DNA of 60,585 nucleotides, from the NCBI RefSeq assembly GCF_002902685.1, contig NZ_PPRN01000024.1:1-60585 (forward strand), in the 5' to 3' direction. The notes beneath the pieces were generated by a model. The model did no database searches. It was not told where the DNA came from and saw nothing but the letters and a program-made list of their open reading frames with translations. The DNA is from Staphylococcus pettenkoferi (lineage in GTDB: Bacteria; Bacillota; Bacilli; Staphylococcales; Staphylococcaceae). Below are positions 8,853-18,584 of this stretch, in pieces. Both the position numbers and the translations under genes were made by a program. The first letter of the stretch is position 1. Each line of letters starts with the position of its first letter.

Positions 8853-9734
8853 ATGAACCGAACAGAACGTATTTTATATATTTTTCTAAAACTCATTAAC
8901 GGTAAGACAATTACAGTACAGGAATTCGTTGAACAGACAGGTAAAGGCGCCAAAACACTACAACGTGATGTTAAAGATATCAATTTATTCTTTTACCAAA
9001 GCGACGAATGGCATGCAACTGATACAGAAATTAAACATAAACGTGGTTCAGAAGGCACGTATTATTATCTCGATAATTACACATTCACCTATGATAGTTA
9101 TGCCGTATTGGGCGTATTGTTGCAGATTAAGAGCTTAACGCCTTATTTACATACGAATGTCATTAAGCTTTTTGAGAAATTGAAGCAAGGTTCACGAATT
9201 GAAGATGCAAATACGATTCAAGATGTCATCAATCATTTTAAACCGCGAGAAGGTGAAGTGCTGCCTGGTAAACAGTTGATGACGATTCAAACGGCTATCC
9301 GTGAAGGCGTGCTGATCGATGTGACTTTCACAGACCAAAGCAAGAGTACGATTGTGCCTCATTCGCTGATTTACATGAACTACAATTATTGGCTCACATA
9401 TGAGGAGAATGACTCTCTGAAGAGCGTGGATGTGCGTAAAATTGATCAGGTGGAATTTACGGATTTGCAGTTTAAGCAATGTTATGCGCGAGATGTTGTT
9501 ACCCTTGAAGTGCACAAAGATATTAAGAGCAGTTTATGTGAAATTTATACTGTCATCGATGAACGTCCATCATCTCATAATGATTATTTAATTATTGATT
9601 TGGCTGTGACAGAGCTTGATGCGTATTATATCGCCTATCAGCACACACCACATGTGCGTATTCTTGGGCCAGCAAAGTATATTAATGGGTTCTTAGATCG
9701 TATGAAAGAAATCATTGCGCATTATGAGAGATGA
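8853..9734 (+). CDS. WYL-domain transcriptional regulator (HTH/YafY-like)
   Basis: A protein of 293 residues if it starts at the ATG at 8853, which has CAGGAG nine bases upstream. An in-frame TTG at 8844 is too close to that site. The N-terminal winged HTH (MNRTERILYIFLKLINGK, then TGKGAKTLQRDVKDIN) is followed by a WYL-type domain around residues 135-220 (IDVTFTDQ, IVPHSLIYMNYNYWLTYEE). The family senses ligands or nucleic acids and controls nearby or distant genes. The palindrome GACAATATTTGTC at 8802-8814, just upstream, could be its own operator. Confidence 0.8.
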   Translation: MNRTERILYIFLKLINGKTITVQEFVEQTGKGAKTLQRDVKDINLFFYQSDEWHATDTEIKHKRGSEGTYYYLDNYTFTYDSYAVLGVLLQIKSLTPYLHTNVIKLFEKLKQGSRIEDANTIQDVINHFKPREGEVLPGKQLMTIQTAIREGVLIDVTFTDQSKSTIVPHSLIYMNYNYWLTYEENDSLKSVDVRKIDQVEFTDLQFKQCYARDVVTLEVHKDIKSSLCEIYTVIDERPSSHNDYLIIDLAVTELDAYYIAYQHTPHVRILGPAKYINGFLDRMKEIIAHYER

Positions 9735-9749
9735 TATTAACTAAACAAA

Positions 9750-9787
9750 GCCCTTTCTAAGCGAGTTTCAGCTCACTTAGAAAGGGC
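9750..9787. terminator. Bidirectional terminator between convergent genes
   Basis: GCCCTTTCTAAG pairs with CTTAGAAAGGGC (14-15 bp in all) between the WYL gene and glcF, which end toward each other. Short T-rich stretches lie on both sides. Confidence 0.85.
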
Positions 9788-9812
9788 ATTCTATTATTAA
9801 TCAAATTGTAAC

Positions 9813-11117
9813 CTAAGCAGTTATTCCGCACGCTTCCGCCACAACTTCCACGATATGTTTAACAGCAATTTGATCGCTTAGTCCTTCGCGTTCGACACCT
9901 AACTGCATTTGAATGTGACAGCCAGGGTTAGACGTGATGACTAAATTTGGATGTGCTGCTTCAACGTTTCTCATCTTATTGTCTAAAATTTTCATAGATT
10001 CATCATAATGTAGAATATTGTAAATCCCCGCTGATCCACAACATTGTGACTGTCCTTCCATATCCACCACGTTCAAACTTGGCACTTGTTCTAAGACAGC
10101 TTGCGGTGAATGAAAGACTTGTTGAACGTTTTCTAAATGACATGACGGTTGGTAGACTGCTTTATATGAAACTGGATTTGACATATCTAGCTCTAATCGA
10201 TTCATAATCTCAGATATATCTCTTACTTTGCTCACAAAGCGTTTCGCACGCTGATGCCAATAGCTACCTTCTTTAAATAACTTATCGTATTCTTTAAGTG
10301 ACGCGCCACAGCCACCGATTGTGTTAACGACATAATCAACATCTGCATCATCAAACGCTGCAATATTTTTCTTTGCTAACTCAACTGTTTGATCTGTTTC
10401 TCCAGCATGATGTTGTAAAGCGCCACAACACGTTTGACCTGAGATATTCTCAACTTGAACTCCATGCTTTTTCATAATTTCTACTGCTAAATCATTAATT
10501 TTTGAGAAGAAAGCATCCATGATACAACCTTCAAAGAAGCCAACGCGCATCACAGGTTGGTCATATTTACCTTGAGACCCCATGTGCTCACTATTTCTAT
10601 TTTCTTCTTGTTGCTTAGTCACTTTCTTTACATTTGGCAATGCTTGATTCAATTCACCCATTTTTGTTTTGTTCCCAAGTAAATGGAATCGATTAATGAA
10701 CGCTTTCAACCCTGTCTTTTCATAATAGTAAATCGCATGGTTAAGCGTCTTCACACTCCCTTTTTTAGGTAAAATATATTTAAACGCCAAGTTCTGAACC
10801 GTCTTACGCTTCTTACCTAACTGGCCATCTTCGTTCAACACTTCTACTGCAGACATTAGAATGTCGCCGTATTGTACATTTGTTGGACAAACCGTCTCAC
10901 AGGCGCGACATCCGAGACATAAATCGATACTTTCGCGCATGTCGTCGAGTGAAACTTTACCTTCTGCTGCCATTTTCACCAAGTTAATTCGCCCACGAGG
11001 AGAGTGTTTCTCTTTCTCAAAGGCTACATACGTAGGACAAGCTGGTAAACAATAGCCACACTGAACACAATCGAAAGTCGCTTCATAATCTAATTTCTTC
11101 AATAAACGATTACTCAT
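9813..11117 (-). CDS. glcF: Glycolate oxidase iron-sulfur subunit
   Basis: A 434-residue GlcF/LutA-type protein. Two [4Fe-4S] motifs, CVQCGYCLPACP (residues 17-28) and CLGCRACETVCP (67-78), are followed by two CCG domains with GCIMDAFF near 196, CCGALQHH near 231 and CCGSAGIYN near 360. It is expected to pass electrons from the flavin subunit GlcD during oxidation of glycolate or a related 2-hydroxy acid to the oxo acid, at the membrane face. Its ATG lies 8 bases inside the end of glcD, so the pair is coupled. Whether the in vivo substrate is glycolate or D-lactate cannot be told from sequence. Confidence 0.85.
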   Translation of the reverse strand: MSNRLLKKLDYEATFDCVQCGYCLPACPTYVAFEKEKHSPRGRINLVKMAAEGKVSLDDMRESIDLCLGCRACETVCPTNVQYGDILMSAVEVLNEDGQLGKKRKTVQNLAFKYILPKKGSVKTLNHAIYYYEKTGLKAFINRFHLLGNKTKMGELNQALPNVKKVTKQQEENRNSEHMGSQGKYDQPVMRVGFFEGCIMDAFFSKINDLAVEIMKKHGVQVENISGQTCCGALQHHAGETDQTVELAKKNIAAFDDADVDYVVNTIGGCGASLKEYDKLFKEGSYWHQRAKRFVSKVRDISEIMNRLELDMSNPVSYKAVYQPSCHLENVQQVFHSPQAVLEQVPSLNVVDMEGQSQCCGSAGIYNILHYDESMKILDNKMRNVEAAHPNLVITSNPGCHIQMQLGVEREGLSDQIAVKHIVEVVAEACGITA

Positions 11118-12516
11118 TGCGCAACACTAACCTTTCTTCTCCTTCTTCCGGAAAGATCTTACCCGGATTTAAGATATTCTTAGGATCGAGTGCTTGTTTA
11201 ATCATTTGTTGATAGCGAATGCCTTGTTCCCCAACTTCTTTCTTCATGAATGCTTTTTTCATAATATCAATACCGTGTTCTCCAGATAATGTTCCTCCAA
11301 GTTCAATTGCGTAATTAAATATTTCTTCGACCGCATCTTCTGTACGACGAACTTCATCGTCATCACGCATGTTAGTATTAATCGTTGGGTGTAAGTTCCC
11401 ATCGCCAGCGTGACCGAACACAACTATATTCAGTCCATACTTTTCTTTAACTTCGTCGATTTTCTTGAACATTTCTGGAATCTTGCTCAACGGTACCGTC
11501 GCATCTTCAGAAATCTTAGTATAACCACTTTCGACAACAGCAGGCGATACGAGTTTACGCACTTGCCATAGTTTGGCTTCATCATCTTTAGACTCAGCAA
11601 TTTCAATATTTTCAACACCAATTTCTTTCAGGGCTTTACGAACGATTGTCAACTCTTTGTCTAAGTTGTCAGGCTCTCCGTCTACTTCCACGAGTAAAAT
11701 GGCTGCCGCTTCACGTGGTAAATCTAATTCTGCATAATCCTCTACCTTATTTAAGGCATTGTGATCAAGAATTTCCATTTTAGACGGACGGACCCCTGAA
11801 GTCAGTATTTGTGAAATAGACTTACCTGCCGTATAAAGGTCGTCAAAAATAATCATCGCTGTCTTCGTATCTATCGGTTTAGGAATCAAACGTAACGTCG
11901 CCTCCGTGATAATACCTAATGTGCCCTCCGAGCCGATGAGCAATTTCGTTAAGTCATAGCCTGTGACGTTCTTAATCGTTTGTCCTCCAGTACGAATTAC
12001 TTCGCCATCTGCCATAACGACTTCTAAACCAATGACATAATCTTTGGTTACGCCATATTTAATTCCACGAGGACCTCCAGAATTCTCAGCCAAGTTGCCG
12101 CCAATTGTACAGACAACTGAAGAAGATGGATCAGGTGGATACATCAGATTACGTTGCTCTGCAAGTTGATGAATCTTATCCGTACGTACACCTGGACTCG
12201 CTTTAATCAATAAATCTTCTGGGTAAATTTCTAAATCTTCCCATTGAGAGAAGTCGATGACGATGCCACCTTTAACTGGTAATGCCCCACCAGATAAACT
12301 CGTGCTCGCTCCTCTTGCATAAACAGGAATTTCAAACTCATTTGCAAGCTTAACGACATGTTGTACTTCCGCTGTTGAAAATACTTGAACGACGTATTCT
12401 GGATTGTATTGACCGAACGAGCCATCATAACCGTAAGATACTAAATCTGCAATATCGGTCATGAGACGTTCTCCAAATCGTTCTCGAAGTCGATGTTCTA
12501 CTTCTTTTCTATTCAA
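11110..12516 (-). CDS. glcD: Glycolate oxidase FAD-binding subunit
   Basis: A 468-residue FAD-linked 2-hydroxyacid oxidase subunit. The PCMH-type FAD domain covers residues 35-215, with YARGASTSLSGGALPVKGG near 68-86, PPDPSSSVVCTIGGNLAENSGG near 127 and the LLIGSEGTLGIITEAT signature near 191. The C-terminal FAD-oxidase domain has FGHAGDGNLHPTI near 363 and GEHGIDIMKK near 412. The start is a TTG at 12516 with GGGGGG seven bases upstream; no ATG fits. It is cotranscribed with glcF and feeds it electrons. Confidence 0.87.
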   Translation of the reverse strand: MNRKEVEHRLRERFGERLMTDIADLVSYGYDGSFGQYNPEYVVQVFSTAEVQHVVKLANEFEIPVYARGASTSLSGGALPVKGGIVIDFSQWEDLEIYPEDLLIKASPGVRTDKIHQLAEQRNLMYPPDPSSSVVCTIGGNLAENSGGPRGIKYGVTKDYVIGLEVVMADGEVIRTGGQTIKNVTGYDLTKLLIGSEGTLGIITEATLRLIPKPIDTKTAMIIFDDLYTAGKSISQILTSGVRPSKMEILDHNALNKVEDYAELDLPREAAAILLVEVDGEPDNLDKELTIVRKALKEIGVENIEIAESKDDEAKLWQVRKLVSPAVVESGYTKISEDATVPLSKIPEMFKKIDEVKEKYGLNIVVFGHAGDGNLHPTINTNMRDDDEVRRTEDAVEEIFNYAIELGGTLSGEHGIDIMKKAFMKKEVGEQGIRYQQMIKQALDPKNILNPGKIFPEEGEERLVLRNE

Positions 12517-12607
12517 TTGTTATCCCCCCACATATCAAACTCATTTATATACTAAAAGCATAAAATGTTACTTATATTTTACTAAACATACCTCTTATTC
12601 AAAAACG

Positions 12608-12643
12608 AAAGAGTGAGACTGAAATTTATTCTGTCTCACTCTT
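12608..12643 (-). terminator. Terminator of the opp operon
   Basis: AAGAGTGAGAC pairs with GTCTCACTCTT and the minus strand continues TTCGTTTTTG. The stem resembles the terminator at 55602-55646, suggesting a recurring staphylococcal terminator cassette. Confidence 0.85.
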
Positions 12644-12718
12644 GATGATTAGCGAGTTACTTAACTCACCTATCTATTAAACACTATAATCAACCTTCAG
12701 CTTTACTACTCTCGCAAT

Positions 12719-13612
12719 TTAACGAATGGACTTCGGATTCAAGGCGTCTTTTAACCCCTCACCTATAAAGTTAATACACAGAATAGTAATCGTAATTGCC
12801 GCTGCAGGTGGCATCCAAATCCATGGTTTGCCTCGTAAGATATCTCCCTCTTGCGCATCTGTTAACATATTCCCCCATGTTGGTACGGTCTTATCAATAC
12901 CGAAACCTAAGAAACTCAAGCCCGCTTCAGCCACGATTTGAACCGCAAAAATGAGTGTGGCTTGTACAATAATAACGCTGAGTATATTAGGTAAAAGATG
13001 TTTGAAGAGTATCTTATATACAGGTGTTCCTATAGATTGAGCTGCTAGGAAATATTCGTTCTCTTTCTCTTGCATCACCTTACCACGAACGACACGTGCG
13101 ACTCCGACCCAAGACAACACAATTAATACAAGCGCTAATATTATAGCTGAACCATATTTACTTTCAATTTTACCACTGAAAGTCGCATTAAGAACTACTG
13201 CAAATGGAATGAATGGGAAGAGCATCACAAACTCTGTGAAACGCATCAATAATGTATCTACCCATCCTCCGTAGTACCCTGAAATCATACCGATGAGTAC
13301 ACCGATAATCATTAGCCCGATAGTAGTAAAGAGGCCAAATAGTAAAGATACGCGCCCAGCAAATAGTAATCGACTAAATATATCTCTACCACCAGAATCT
13401 GTACCTAACCAATGTGTGCCTGTCATCTGACCTTTAATCGTTGATAAATATTGCGTATTGGGATCATGTGGTGCAATTAAAGGAGAGAGTAAGGACAACA
13501 CAAAGATCGTTAATAATACAATAGCTGAAATCATTGCGATCTTATTGCGACTAAACTTTCTTATTGCAATTTGAACGGGGGAAGCCCCTCTTGATTTATG
13601 TTTATTCTCCAT
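12719..13612 (-). CDS. oppC: Oligopeptide ABC transporter permease OppC
   Basis: A 297-residue permease with six predicted membrane spans. An N-terminal span (residues 27-47) precedes a periplasm-like loop with HWLGTDSGGRDIFSRLLFAGRVSL near 69-92, which is diagnostic of OppC/DppC. The EAA loop toward the ATPase is near 195-215 (AAQSIGTPVYKILFKHLLPNI). It is last in the order oppA-D-F-B-C, the order I recall for the S. aureus Opp4 system. Function: import of oligopeptides or similar ligands with OppB. GGAGGG precedes the ATG. Confidence 0.87.
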   Translation of the reverse strand: MENKHKSRGASPVQIAIRKFSRNKIAMISAIVLLTIFVLSLLSPLIAPHDPNTQYLSTIKGQMTGTHWLGTDSGGRDIFSRLLFAGRVSLLFGLFTTIGLMIIGVLIGMISGYYGGWVDTLLMRFTEFVMLFPFIPFAVVLNATFSGKIESKYGSAIILALVLIVLSWVGVARVVRGKVMQEKENEYFLAAQSIGTPVYKILFKHLLPNILSVIIVQATLIFAVQIVAEAGLSFLGFGIDKTVPTWGNMLTDAQEGDILRGKPWIWMPPAAAITITILCINFIGEGLKDALNPKSIR

Positions 13613-13623
13613 ATTATCCCTCC

Positions 13624-14586
13624 TTAGTTACTCTTAATTCTTGGATCCACAATACTATACGCTATATCAGAAATAAGGTTTGCCAATAAACCTAAGAATG
13701 AGAAGAATAATAACAAGGCCATCATTAATGGATAATCTTTACCACTAATAGATTCAATCAGTAACTTCCCTATTCCTGGATATGAAAAGATTGTTTCAAT
13801 GATGACAGCACCACCGAATACGGATACAACATCTGCACCAAAGAATGTCACGATAGGAATAATTGAATTACGTAAGATATGTTTGTTGTAAATCTTAGAT
13901 TCAGACAGACCCTTGGATCTGGCTGTTCTAATATAGTCCTTACGCGAATTCTCTATGATATCGTTGCGCAAGAATTGAATATAACTCGCGATTGAAAGTA
14001 ACCCTAAGACAATCGCAGGTAGAATAGTATGATACACCTTACTTAAAAAGTACGGTAACGTTCCTGGCTCCACTCCGATAGCAACTGAACCTGAGAACGG
14101 GAACCATCCGAGTTGGAATCCGAAGATATAAATAGCAAAAACCCCTGCAACAAATGATGGAATGGCTAGGGTTAAATAGTTCGCAAATTGTATACCATAA
14201 TCATATAGTGAGTAAGGTTTACGACCCGAGAGAATCCCCAGTGGAAATGCGACTAAATAAGTGATGATTAAACTCATCGTTCCTAACATAATCGTATTCG
14301 TCATACGTTCTTTAACTAAATCCATAATAGGTCGTTTATATTTAATAGATTCACCTAAATCACCATGAACGACGTTGTTCGCCCATGTTAAATATTGTTT
14401 ATAAATCGGTTGATCTAATCCTAACTTTGCGCGTTGCTCATTGTAATAATCAGCTGAAATTCCAGGTCTCTTTTGCCCTGTAAATGCGTCACCAGGTTGC
14501 ATCTTAGCTACAAAGAATATAACGACTGACATCAATATGAGCATAGGTATCATAATTAACACACGACGTATAATTAAAGTAGTCAT
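13624..14586 (-). CDS. oppB: Oligopeptide ABC transporter permease OppB
   Basis: A 320-residue permease of the OppB/DppB type: an N-terminal span (residues 7-28), the long extracytoplasmic loop with GLDQPIYKQYLTWANNVVHGDLGES, five further spans and the coupling loop RTARSKGLSESKIYNKHILRNS near 220-241. Its ATG overlaps the TGA of oppF (GTATGA), and oppC follows 11 bases later. It pairs with OppC as the membrane channel of the importer. Confidence 0.87.
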   Translation of the reverse strand: MTTLIIRRVLIMIPMLILMSVVIFFVAKMQPGDAFTGQKRPGISADYYNEQRAKLGLDQPIYKQYLTWANNVVHGDLGESIKYKRPIMDLVKERMTNTIMLGTMSLIITYLVAFPLGILSGRKPYSLYDYGIQFANYLTLAIPSFVAGVFAIYIFGFQLGWFPFSGSVAIGVEPGTLPYFLSKVYHTILPAIVLGLLSIASYIQFLRNDIIENSRKDYIRTARSKGLSESKIYNKHILRNSIIPIVTFFGADVVSVFGGAVIIETIFSYPGIGKLLIESISGKDYPLMMALLLFFSFLGLLANLISDIAYSIVDPRIKSN

Positions 14587-15572
14587 ACCTTCTTCACCTC
14601 ATCCTTCAAATGAATACAAGCTGCGACGTGACCATCACTAATCTTTCTATATTCTGGCGGTGCCTGTTTACATTCTTCAGTAACTAGTGGACACCGCGTA
14701 TGGAAAGGACAACCTTTCGGTGGATTACTCGGTGAAGGGAGGTCTCCTTGTAGTATCACTCTTTCTCTACGTTTAGATGGATCAATTTCAGGAATCGCTG
14801 AGATGAGCGATTGTGTATAAGGGTGCTGAGGATTGCGATAAATTTCCTCTGCAGGCCCTTGTTCCACAATATGCCCTAAATACATAACACAAATATAATC
14901 ACTCACGTGTTTCACTACGCTTAAATCGTGGGCAATAAATAAGTAACTGAGTCCAAACTCTTCTTGAAGCTCATCCATAATATTAAGCACTTGTGATTGT
15001 ACGGACACATCTAATGCACTTACAGGTTCATCTGCAATAATCAACTTCGGCTTTAATGCTAATGCGCGTGCAATACCGACACGTTGACGCTGACCCCCTG
15101 AGAATTCGTGCGCATATTTGTAATACGCAGTCTCGTCTAGCCCTACACGTTCGAGTAACTCTATCACTTCATCCTTAATATCTTTTTGCTTCTTCTTATA
15201 ATAATTACGTATTGGTTCTCCGACGATATCCCCCACCATTTGCATAGGATTTAATGATGCATATGGATCTTGAAAGACCATTTGGAACCCTTTACGTGCT
15301 TCACGCAATGTCTTCCCTTTCGCTTTAGTAATATCTTGTCCGCAAAATTTAATTTCACCTGACGTAGCATTTTGAAGACGTAGAATGGTGCGTCCTGCAG
15401 AGGATTTACCACAACCAGATTCTCCTACCAGCCCTACAGTCTCACCTTTTTTTATTTTAAAAGATACCCCATCAACGGCTTTCACTTCTCCTACTTTGCG
15501 TTGAAAAACGCCCCCACGTATTGGATAGTATTGTTTCAAATCGTTAACTTCTAAAATCGTATCTTTAGACAT
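14583..15572 (-). CDS. oppF: Oligopeptide ABC transporter ATPase OppF
   Basis: A 329-residue ABC ATPase with Walker A GLVGESGCGKSS near 48, signature FSGGQRQR near 158, Walker B LIIADEPVSALD near 178 and switch His in FIAHDLSVV near 212. The C-terminal oligo_HPY extension has CPFHTRCP near 289, a four-Cys iron-sulfur-like pattern typical of OppD/F. It overlaps oppD by 8 bases and oppB by 4. It acts as a heterodimer with OppD. Confidence 0.87.
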   Translation of the reverse strand: MSKDTILEVNDLKQYYPIRGGVFQRKVGEVKAVDGVSFKIKKGETVGLVGESGCGKSSAGRTILRLQNATSGEIKFCGQDITKAKGKTLREARKGFQMVFQDPYASLNPMQMVGDIVGEPIRNYYKKKQKDIKDEVIELLERVGLDETAYYKYAHEFSGGQRQRVGIARALALKPKLIIADEPVSALDVSVQSQVLNIMDELQEEFGLSYLFIAHDLSVVKHVSDYICVMYLGHIVEQGPAEEIYRNPQHPYTQSLISAIPEIDPSKRRERVILQGDLPSPSNPPKGCPFHTRCPLVTEECKQAPPEYRKISDGHVAACIHLKDEVKKV

Positions 15573-16572
15573 GTTTCGGCACCCCCTTGCCCTTCATTAC
15601 TTCTTCATCAAATAAGTGACATGAAATACGATGTTTCTCATTGAGATAAATTGTCTTTAAAGAAACGTTCTGACACTCTGGCATAGCGAAAGGACATCTA
15701 TTCGCGAAACTACAGCCCTCTCTAGTAAGTTCGGTTAATGAAGGAACGGTACCTTTGATTGTCTCTAATTTCTTATTGTTATCGTCTAGTTTAGGAATAG
15801 CTTTCAATAGTAATTGTGTATAAGGGTGCTTCGGCTCACGGAATAATTCTTCAACTGGCGCACGCTCTACAATTTCGCCCGCATACATAACAGCAACTGA
15901 ATCACATATTTCTGCAATAACCCCTAAGTCATGAGAGATGAAGATAATGCCCATATCATTCTTCTCTTGAACTTGCTTTAATAAATCTAATATCTGGGCT
16001 TGCACCGTAACGTCTAGAGCGGTAGTGGGTTCGTCTGCAATGAGTAAACTTGGTTCACATGAAATCGCCATCGCAATCATCACACGTTGTCTCATCCCAC
16101 CAGAGAGTTGGTGTGGATATTGATTGACTACCTCATTTGCTCTAGGGATACCTACTTGTTCAAGTAGTTCTATCGCACGTGATTTAGCTTCCTTTTTTGA
16201 AATTTTGAGATGTAATCTCATCATTTCTATCATTTGATTACCAATCGTAAATACTGGGTTGAGTGAGGTCATCGGTTCCTGAAAGATCATTGCCAATTCT
16301 TTTCCACGAATCTTATTCAATTCTTCCGCTGAACTTTGGTCTAATCGTTGTCCTTTATACCAAACTTCACCTTCTGTAATCTTAGCTATTTTTTCTGGTA
16401 AAAGTTTCAACAGCGACGCACTAAAAACAGATTTCCCAGAACCAGACTCTCCAACGATGCCCATAATTTCTCCTCTTCTCAGAGTCAGATTAATGTCTGA
16501 AATTGCGTTATAGAATTGATTATTTATCTCAAAGCCCGTGCTTAAACTTTTAACTTCTAATAAATGTTCCAT
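15565..16572 (-). CDS. oppD: Oligopeptide ABC transporter ATPase OppD
   Basis: A 335-residue ABC ATPase. Walker [13 protein letters not shown] lies near 38, the signature LSGGMRQR near 154, Walker [13 protein letters not shown] near 174 and the switch His in FISHDLGVI near 208. The C-terminal oligo_HPY segment contains [14 protein letters not shown] near 288-301. AAGGGGGAATAGG precedes the ATG. It is the first gene after oppA and pairs with OppF. Confidence 0.87.
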   Translation of the reverse strand: MEHLLEVKSLSTGFEINNQFYNAISDINLTLRRGEIMGIVGESGSGKSVFSASLLKLLPEKIAKITEGEVWYKGQRLDQSSAEELNKIRGKELAMIFQEPMTSLNPVFTIGNQMIEMMRLHLKISKKEAKSRAIELLEQVGIPRANEVVNQYPHQLSGGMRQRVMIAMAISCEPSLLIADEPTTALDVTVQAQILDLLKQVQEKNDMGIIFISHDLGVIAEICDSVAVMYAGEIVERAPVEELFREPKHPYTQLLLKAIPKLDDNNKKLETIKGTVPSLTELTREGCSFANRCPFAMPECQNVSLKTIYLNEKHRISCHLFDEEVMKGKGVPKHV

Positions 16573-16611
16573 CCTATTCCCCCTTGTTTATCCCCTGTCA
16601 TTAATGGCTTT

Positions 16612-18330
16612 TTATTTATCGTCCACCGTCCATTCATAAATAGGATTTGAACCTTTAAGTGATACCTTTACGTTCTTCACGCGATTATTCACAGCCGTCA
16701 TACTCTCCATTTCGGCTAATGGAATATAAGGTTCATCTTCGTTCATAATCTTTTGCCATTCTAGATATTTCTTCTTACGTTTCTCTTGGCTATCCCCCAC
16801 AACTTTAGGGTCTTTCGCTTCTTCTAATAACTTATCTGCTTTAGGGTTGTTATAACGTCCTTCATTCCATAAAGCATTGGATTTATATAAATCAGAAGGG
16901 TCAGGATCGGCGCCTGCCGTCCAAGTACGAACATAAGCTTCCATATCTTTCGATGCATCTTCTAAATCCTCATTATATTTACCAAATTCAACCATATCCG
17001 TCTTAGTTTTGATTCCGACGTTTTCCCAGAATCCTTTAATCGCCGCAGTTCGTGGTTCAAATGTAGGATTGGAACCTGCATAATGCTTTAAATTCACGAC
17101 GAACTTTTTACCGTCTGGATCTTCTCTCCAACCGTCTCCATCTCTATCTTTATATCCCGCTTCATCAAGTAATTTCTTGGCTTTTTTCGGATCGTAAGAA
17201 TAATCTTTTAACTCACCTTTCTTAGCGCCATTCCAGAACGCGGATGGAACCAATCCTTCAAGTGGTTTCGCATAGCCGTACATAAAAGCATTAATCCATT
17301 CTTTTCTATTGATGGCATATGTGAGTGCTTGTCTTAATTTCTTATTTTGATATTTAGGTCTTTCTTTACCGATTTTTTGCTTCGTCTTGTCATAATCATT
17401 GAGCACAAAACCGATAATTGCGTAATCCGTTCCTGGTGATCTTAATATTTTCATATTTTTATTGCCGTTATCTTTAACTTCTTTAGCAATTGGCGGTGAT
17501 ACTGAAGCCATATCAATTTCTTCATTATCTAAGGCTTCAGTCAAAGATGTCTGTTCTACTACACGTAAATTGATTTTGTCCAAACCTGGTTTACCTTGAT
17601 AGTAGTCGTTATTTCTTACTAACTCTACTGATTCACCATCCGTAATACGTTTCACTTTGTATGGTCCAAAGCCGATTGGATGCTTACGTACTTCTGGCGA
17701 TTTCCCCATATCTTTAACTGGAATATGTTCAAATACTTTCTTACTAATTGGTGCACTCATCCAGAGTCTCTCTAAGTTGTTTGACTGTGGTTTACTAAAA
17801 GTAAGTCTTACTGTGTAATCGTCTATTTTTTGGAGGCCGCTGATTGATTTGGCTTTACCTGCGTGTTTCTCCTCAGCACCTTTAACATCTTGAACGCCAT
17901 CATATCTTGGCCCGTCATAGTCAGGGTCTGCTAAAGTTTCTAAAGTGAATATCCAATCATCAATCGTCAATGGATTCCCATCTTGCCATTTAATCCCCTT
18001 TTTCATTGTGAACTCATATGTAGTCTTATCTTTATTGAGTGATTTCCATGAAAGAATTTTAGGCTGAATCTTGAAGTTATCATCGAAATCAACGAGCGAA
18101 TCATTAAAGTAATCAATCACTTCGCTATCACCTGCTGAACCCGCAAAAATAGATTGAAACTCTCCTTCAGGCGCTTCAGAAATCCCTATGTTTAAAGTTC
18201 CACCTTTAGATTTAGACTTAGCAGTATGATCTGTTTCTTTAACTTCGCCATGGTCACCCCTTCCACAACCACTTAGAATTAAAATTAGGCTTAGCATACT
18301 CAATAATGCTAAGCGCCACCGTTTCTTCAT
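16612..18330 (-). CDS. oppA: Oligopeptide-binding lipoprotein OppA (SBP_bac_5)
   Basis: A solute-binding lipoprotein of about 572 residues. The start is placed at the ATG at 18330 because GGGGGG lies seven bases upstream and the product then begins MKKRWRLALLSML with a lipobox LILSGC; a longer frame to 18378 has no site. The SBP family 5 core includes QPKILSWKSLNKDKTTYEFTMKKG near 90 and the region of the YRNxxW-like fold through the C terminus. Anchored outside the membrane, it delivers peptides to OppBC. In S. aureus, Opp-type systems with similar genes can instead carry metallophores, so substrate identity stays open. Confidence 0.85.
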   Translation of the reverse strand: MKKRWRLALLSMLSLILILSGCGRGDHGEVKETDHTAKSKSKGGTLNIGISEAPEGEFQSIFAGSAGDSEVIDYFNDSLVDFDDNFKIQPKILSWKSLNKDKTTYEFTMKKGIKWQDGNPLTIDDWIFTLETLADPDYDGPRYDGVQDVKGAEEKHAGKAKSISGLQKIDDYTVRLTFSKPQSNNLERLWMSAPISKKVFEHIPVKDMGKSPEVRKHPIGFGPYKVKRITDGESVELVRNNDYYQGKPGLDKINLRVVEQTSLTEALDNEEIDMASVSPPIAKEVKDNGNKNMKILRSPGTDYAIIGFVLNDYDKTKQKIGKERPKYQNKKLRQALTYAINRKEWINAFMYGYAKPLEGLVPSAFWNGAKKGELKDYSYDPKKAKKLLDEAGYKDRDGDGWREDPDGKKFVVNLKHYAGSNPTFEPRTAAIKGFWENVGIKTKTDMVEFGKYNEDLEDASKDMEAYVRTWTAGADPDPSDLYKSNALWNEGRYNNPKADKLLEEAKDPKVVGDSQEKRKKKYLEWQKIMNEDEPYIPLAEMESMTAVNNRVKNVKVSLKGSNPIYEWTVDDK

Positions 18331-18358
18331 ATACATCCCCCCTGTATACTTTTCTATA

Positions 18359-18387
18359 TTATTACAATTTTCACACAATTATGTCAA
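18359..18387 (-). promoter_or_regulatory. Promoter of oppADFBC
   Basis: On the minus strand TTGACA, a 17-base spacer and TAATAA lie about 30 bases ahead of the oppA start. The -35 box is perfect. Confidence 0.7.
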
Positions 18388-18465
18388 CACTTTTCTGTTT
18401 GACGGAATATATTTCATTAACCAACCTTTAATAAAATTAACTTAATAAAGCGCACTCGTTTATAA

Positions 18466-18502
18466 TAAAAAAGCTCCGAAAGTTCTTCACTTTCGAAGCT
18501 TT
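18466..18502 (-). terminator. Terminator of the polyol operon
   Basis: AAAAGCTTCGAAAGT pairs with ACTTTCGGAGCTTTTTT with one wobble, and a T-run follows on the minus strand. Confidence 0.88.
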
Positions 18503-18584
18503 TACCAATAATCATATAACTATAGTATAGAAATCCATCAACAAAGCCCACCGCCCTCACAGACGATGGACTTCCTTATACTCC